Assembly: GCA_035303785.1 (NCBI GenBank)
Contig: DATGRI010000040.1
Location: forward strand, 1 to 42,124
Source: Sphingobacteriaceae bacterium
Lineage (GTDB): Bacteria > Bacillota > Sulfobacillia > Thermaerobacterales > RSA17
Direction of reading: 5' to 3'
DNA: 42,124 nucleotides
Shown: positions 40,099-42,124 of the stretch, one piece after another
Layout of the letters: every line of letters begins with the position of its first letter
How positions within the stretch are numbered: position 1 is the first letter of the stretch
Made by a program: the position numbers and the translations under genes
The notes under the pieces: model-generated
Told to the model about the DNA's origin: nothing
Databases searched by the model: none
Seen by the model: the letters and a program-made list of their open reading frames with translations, nothing else

Positions 40099-40913
40099 TA
40101 GCCCACCCCCTGCCTGCCCAGCCACAGTATGACCGCGAAAAACGCCACGGTCACCGCCCAGGCCGCCATATCGGCCCTTTTGAATCGGAGCACCCGGTAG
40201 CGGGTGCGGCCCTCCCCGCCCCGGTAGCAGCGGGCTTCCATGGCCAGGGCCAGGTCATCGGCCCGGCGGAAAGCGCTGACGAAGAGGGGCACCAGGATGG
40301 GCATCAGGGCCCGGGCCCGCTGGATGGGGCCGCCCCTTTGAAAGTCCGCCCCCCGGGCCATCTGGGCCTTCATGATCTTCTCCGCCTCTTCCAGCAGGGT
40401 GGGGATGAAGCGCAGGGCTATGGTCATCATCATGGCAAACTCATGGGCCGGCAGCCCCAGCCGCCCGGCGGGCAGCAGCAGCCGCTCCAGCCCGTCGGTC
40501 AGTTCCACCGGCGAGGTGGTCAAGGTCAGCAACGACGAGGTCAAAATCAGCAAGGCCAGCCGCAGCCCCAGCAAGGCCCCCTGATAGAGACCTTCGTCGG
40601 TGACTGCCACCGGTCCCCACCGGGCCACTGTCCGGGCGTCGGGCCCGCCCGTCACCAAGGCGTGGAAGACCAAGGTGAACAGGATGAGGATCAAGATGGG
40701 CCGCAGGCTGCGCAGGACCAGCCGCCACGGAACCCGGCCCGCCACCACGGCCGTCCCGGTGAAGGCGGCGGCGGCAGCGAACCCCACAAAATTGTGGATG
40801 AAGAACAAAAGGACCACGTAAAGGAAGGTGACCACGATTTTGGTGCGGGGATCCAGCCGGTGGACGGGCGACGGGGCGGGGTAGTACTGCCCGATGAGAA
40901 AGTCCCTGATCAT
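40098..40913 (-). CDS. ecfT: Energy-coupling factor transporter transmembrane protein EcfT
   Basis: 271 residues, ATG at 40913 overlapping the ecfA2 stop as ATGA. It starts SPVHRLDPRTKIVVTFLY, typical of EcfT, has about 5-6 membrane helices, and carries the two Ala-Arg-Gly-type coupling motifs: KAQMARGADF and AMEARCYRGG, which contact the ATPases. With EcfA1 and EcfA2 it powers uptake of vitamins and metals through exchangeable S components, none of which is encoded here. Confidence 0.95.
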   Translation of the reverse strand: MIRDFLIGQYYPAPSPVHRLDPRTKIVVTFLYVVLLFFIHNFVGFAAAAAFTGTAVVAGRVPWRLVLRSLRPILILILFTLVFHALVTGGPDARTVARWGPVAVTDEGLYQGALLGLRLALLILTSSLLTLTTSPVELTDGLERLLLPAGRLGLPAHEFAMMMTIALRFIPTLLEEAEKIMKAQMARGADFQRGGPIQRARALMPILVPLFVSAFRRADDLALAMEARCYRGGEGRTRYRVLRFKRADMAAWAVTVAFFAVILWLGRQGVG

Positions 40914-41767
40914 GAGCCGGCCGCTGCTGCCTTGGCAACGATGATTTCCTCGGCTTCATCGGTGTCCAGGGCCGCCGGCGGCACGTCCCAGCCGCAGCGG
41001 CGCAGGGCCGCCATCAGTTGGGCCGTGACGGGCACACCCAAGCCGAACCGCTGCAGTTCCTCCCCCCGGGCGAACACTTCCCGGGGCGGACCGTCCATCA
41101 CTACCCGCCCTTGGTCCATGACCACCACCCGCTGGGCGATCTGGGCCACCTCGTCCATATTGTGGGAAACGAAGACGATGGTCAAGTTGCGCTCCCGGTG
41201 CCAGCGGGCTATGGCTTCCAGCAGGCGGCGCCGTCCCCGGGGATCCAGGCCGGCGGTGGGCTCGTCCAAAATAAGCACCTGGGGCGCCAGGGCCAGGATG
41301 CCCGCCAGGGCCACCCGCCGCAGCTGGCCGCCGCTCAGTTCGAAGGGGGAGCGGTCCAGCAGGTCGGGGCTCAAATCCACCGCCGCCACCGCTTCCGCCA
41401 CCCTCTCCGCCACTTCTTCCTCGGAGAGGCCCATCATCCGGGGTCCGTAGGCCACGTCATCCCGCACCGTGGGCTCAAACACCTGCTGCTCGGGAAACTG
41501 AAAGGCCAGGGCGATTTTCCGGCGCAGGGCCCGGCGATCGTAGCCCTTTGACCAAATGTCGACCCCGTCCACCAGCACCCGTCCCGCCGTAGGCCGCAGC
41601 AGGCCGTTCAACTGCTGAATGAGGGTGGACTTGCCCGACCCGGTGCCCCCCACCAAGGCCAGCCGTTGGCCGTAGGCGATGGACAGGTGCACCCCGTCCA
41701 GGGCCTTGACCGCCCAGGGGGTGTCGGGCCGGTAGATGTAGCTTACGTTTTCGACGACAATCGACAT
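40910..41767 (-). CDS. ecfA2: Energy-coupling factor transporter ATPase EcfA2
   Basis: 285 residues, ATG at 41767, overlapping the 3' end of ecfA1 by 25 bases. Walker A GGTGSGKSTL, Q-loop AFQFPEQQVFE (the EcfA2 form), signature LSGGQLRRVALA, Walker B VLILDEPTAGLDP and H-loop IVFVSHNMDEVA are all present. The C-terminal extension of about 60 residues is typical of ECF ATPases and ends in an Ala-rich tail. Gene order ecfA1-ecfA2-ecfT-truA matches that after the ribosomal protein operons of Bacillota. Confidence 0.95.
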   Translation of the reverse strand: MSIVVENVSYIYRPDTPWAVKALDGVHLSIAYGQRLALVGGTGSGKSTLIQQLNGLLRPTAGRVLVDGVDIWSKGYDRRALRRKIALAFQFPEQQVFEPTVRDDVAYGPRMMGLSEEEVAERVAEAVAAVDLSPDLLDRSPFELSGGQLRRVALAGILALAPQVLILDEPTAGLDPRGRRRLLEAIARWHRERNLTIVFVSHNMDEVAQIAQRVVVMDQGRVVMDGPPREVFARGEELQRFGLGVPVTAQLMAALRRCGWDVPPAALDTDEAEEIIVAKAAAAGS

Positions 41768-42124
41768 AGGGCATCCACCAACTCATCCACCGTCAGCAAA
41801 TGGGCGGGCAAGGGCAGGCCCCGGCGCCGCAGGCCCTGCACCAGCCGGTTCACCGGCGGCGGCTCCACGCCCGCGGCCGCCAGCCGCTCCGTGTCGGTGA
41901 GCACTTGGGCCGGGGGACCTTCCAGGGCTATGCGCCCCTCCTCCATGAGCACCACCCGGTGGGCCACCGCCGCCTCCTCCATGAAGTGGGTGGAAAAGAT
42001 GACGGTGATCCCTTCCTCGCCGTTGACCCGCAGCAGGGCCGCCAGCACTTCCGCCCGGCCCTGGGGATCCAGCATGGCCGTCGGCTCATCCAGCACCATC
42101 ACTTTGGAGCGCATGGCCAGGATG
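41743..42124 (-). CDS. ecfA1: Energy-coupling factor transporter ATPase EcfA1, C-terminal part (cut by window edge)
   Basis: About 127 C-terminal residues are visible. They begin at Walker B (VMVLDEPTAMLDPQG), then the H-loop VIFSTHFMEEAAVAHRV and the ECF-type C-terminal domain ending at TAA 41745-41743. The N-terminal half with Walker A is beyond the right edge. The name EcfA1 is given from its position ahead of ecfA2; the sequence alone shows an ABC ATPase. Confidence 0.88.
   Translation of the reverse strand, partial: ILAMRSKVMVLDEPTAMLDPQGRAEVLAALLRVNGEEGITVIFSTHFMEEAAVAHRVVLMEEGRIALEGPPAQVLTDTERLAAAGVEPPPVNRLVQGLRRRGLPLPAHLLTVDELVDALCRLSSKT

Overview
This is a very GC-rich stretch of a bacterial chromosome, most likely from a deep-branching, high-GC, spore-forming member of the Bacillota (the Symbiobacterium / Thermaerobacter / Limnochordia kind). 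The grounds are: spore-associated genes (lonB with an N-terminal membrane anchor, and cwlD); gene orders shared with Bacillus subtilis (tig-clp-lonB; ecfA1-ecfA2-ecfT-truA-rplM-rpsI-cwlD; gap-pgk-tpi-gpm-eno-secG); strong GGAGG-type ribosome binding sites; and heavy use of GTG and TTG starts. The genus cannot be fixed from the sequence alone. No phage, insertion sequence, CRISPR array or defence island is visible.

Layout. 1-5.5 kb (minus strand): radC (cut by the left edge), maf, a SPOR-domain membrane protein, valS and a GNAT acetyltransferase coupled to lonB. 5.5-10.8 kb: lonB, clpX, clpP and tig, a protein-quality-control block. 10.8-11.7 kb: seven tRNA genes (transcribed Pro, Gly, Arg, His, Gln, Lys, Leu) behind a clear sigma-A promoter. 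11.7-16.3 kb: amidase, a GlmL-like protein, rph and rdgB, overlapping or tightly packed. 16.4-19.6 kb: ssrA (tmRNA), smpB and rnr, the whole trans-translation set together. 19.6-22 kb: a K+-dependent-type membrane pyrophosphatase (hppA) and secG. 22-28.1 kb: the lower glycolytic operon gap-pgk-tpiA-gpmI-eno, with three consecutive 4-base stop/start overlaps. 28.1-30.3 kb: a P-loop/Asp23-like protein and hemL. 30.3-31.6 kb: lgt (plus strand) facing an XRE-type regulator. 31.7-35.8 kb: an iron(III) ABC importer split between two strands around a promoter region with two Fur-like boxes. 35.8-37.4 kb: tRNA-Arg(CCG) and accC. 37.4-42.1 kb: cwlD, rpsI, rplM, truA, ecfT, ecfA2 and ecfA1 (cut by the right edge).

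The genes are mostly core functions: translation and its quality control, proteolysis, glycolysis, wall and spore enzymes, and metal/vitamin uptake. No wholly new system is evident. The points most worth checking are: rdgB has no canonical start codon ahead of its essential N-terminal motif and lies in frame with rph; TpiA carries a Gly/Ala-rich insert of about 45 residues; a GlmL-like protein is orphaned between an amidase and rph; a P-loop domain is fused to an Asp23/Gls24-like domain beside the glycolytic operon; the -35 elements of two promoters contain the stop codon of the gene upstream; and there is an exact 20-bp-period direct repeat in front of the amidase.
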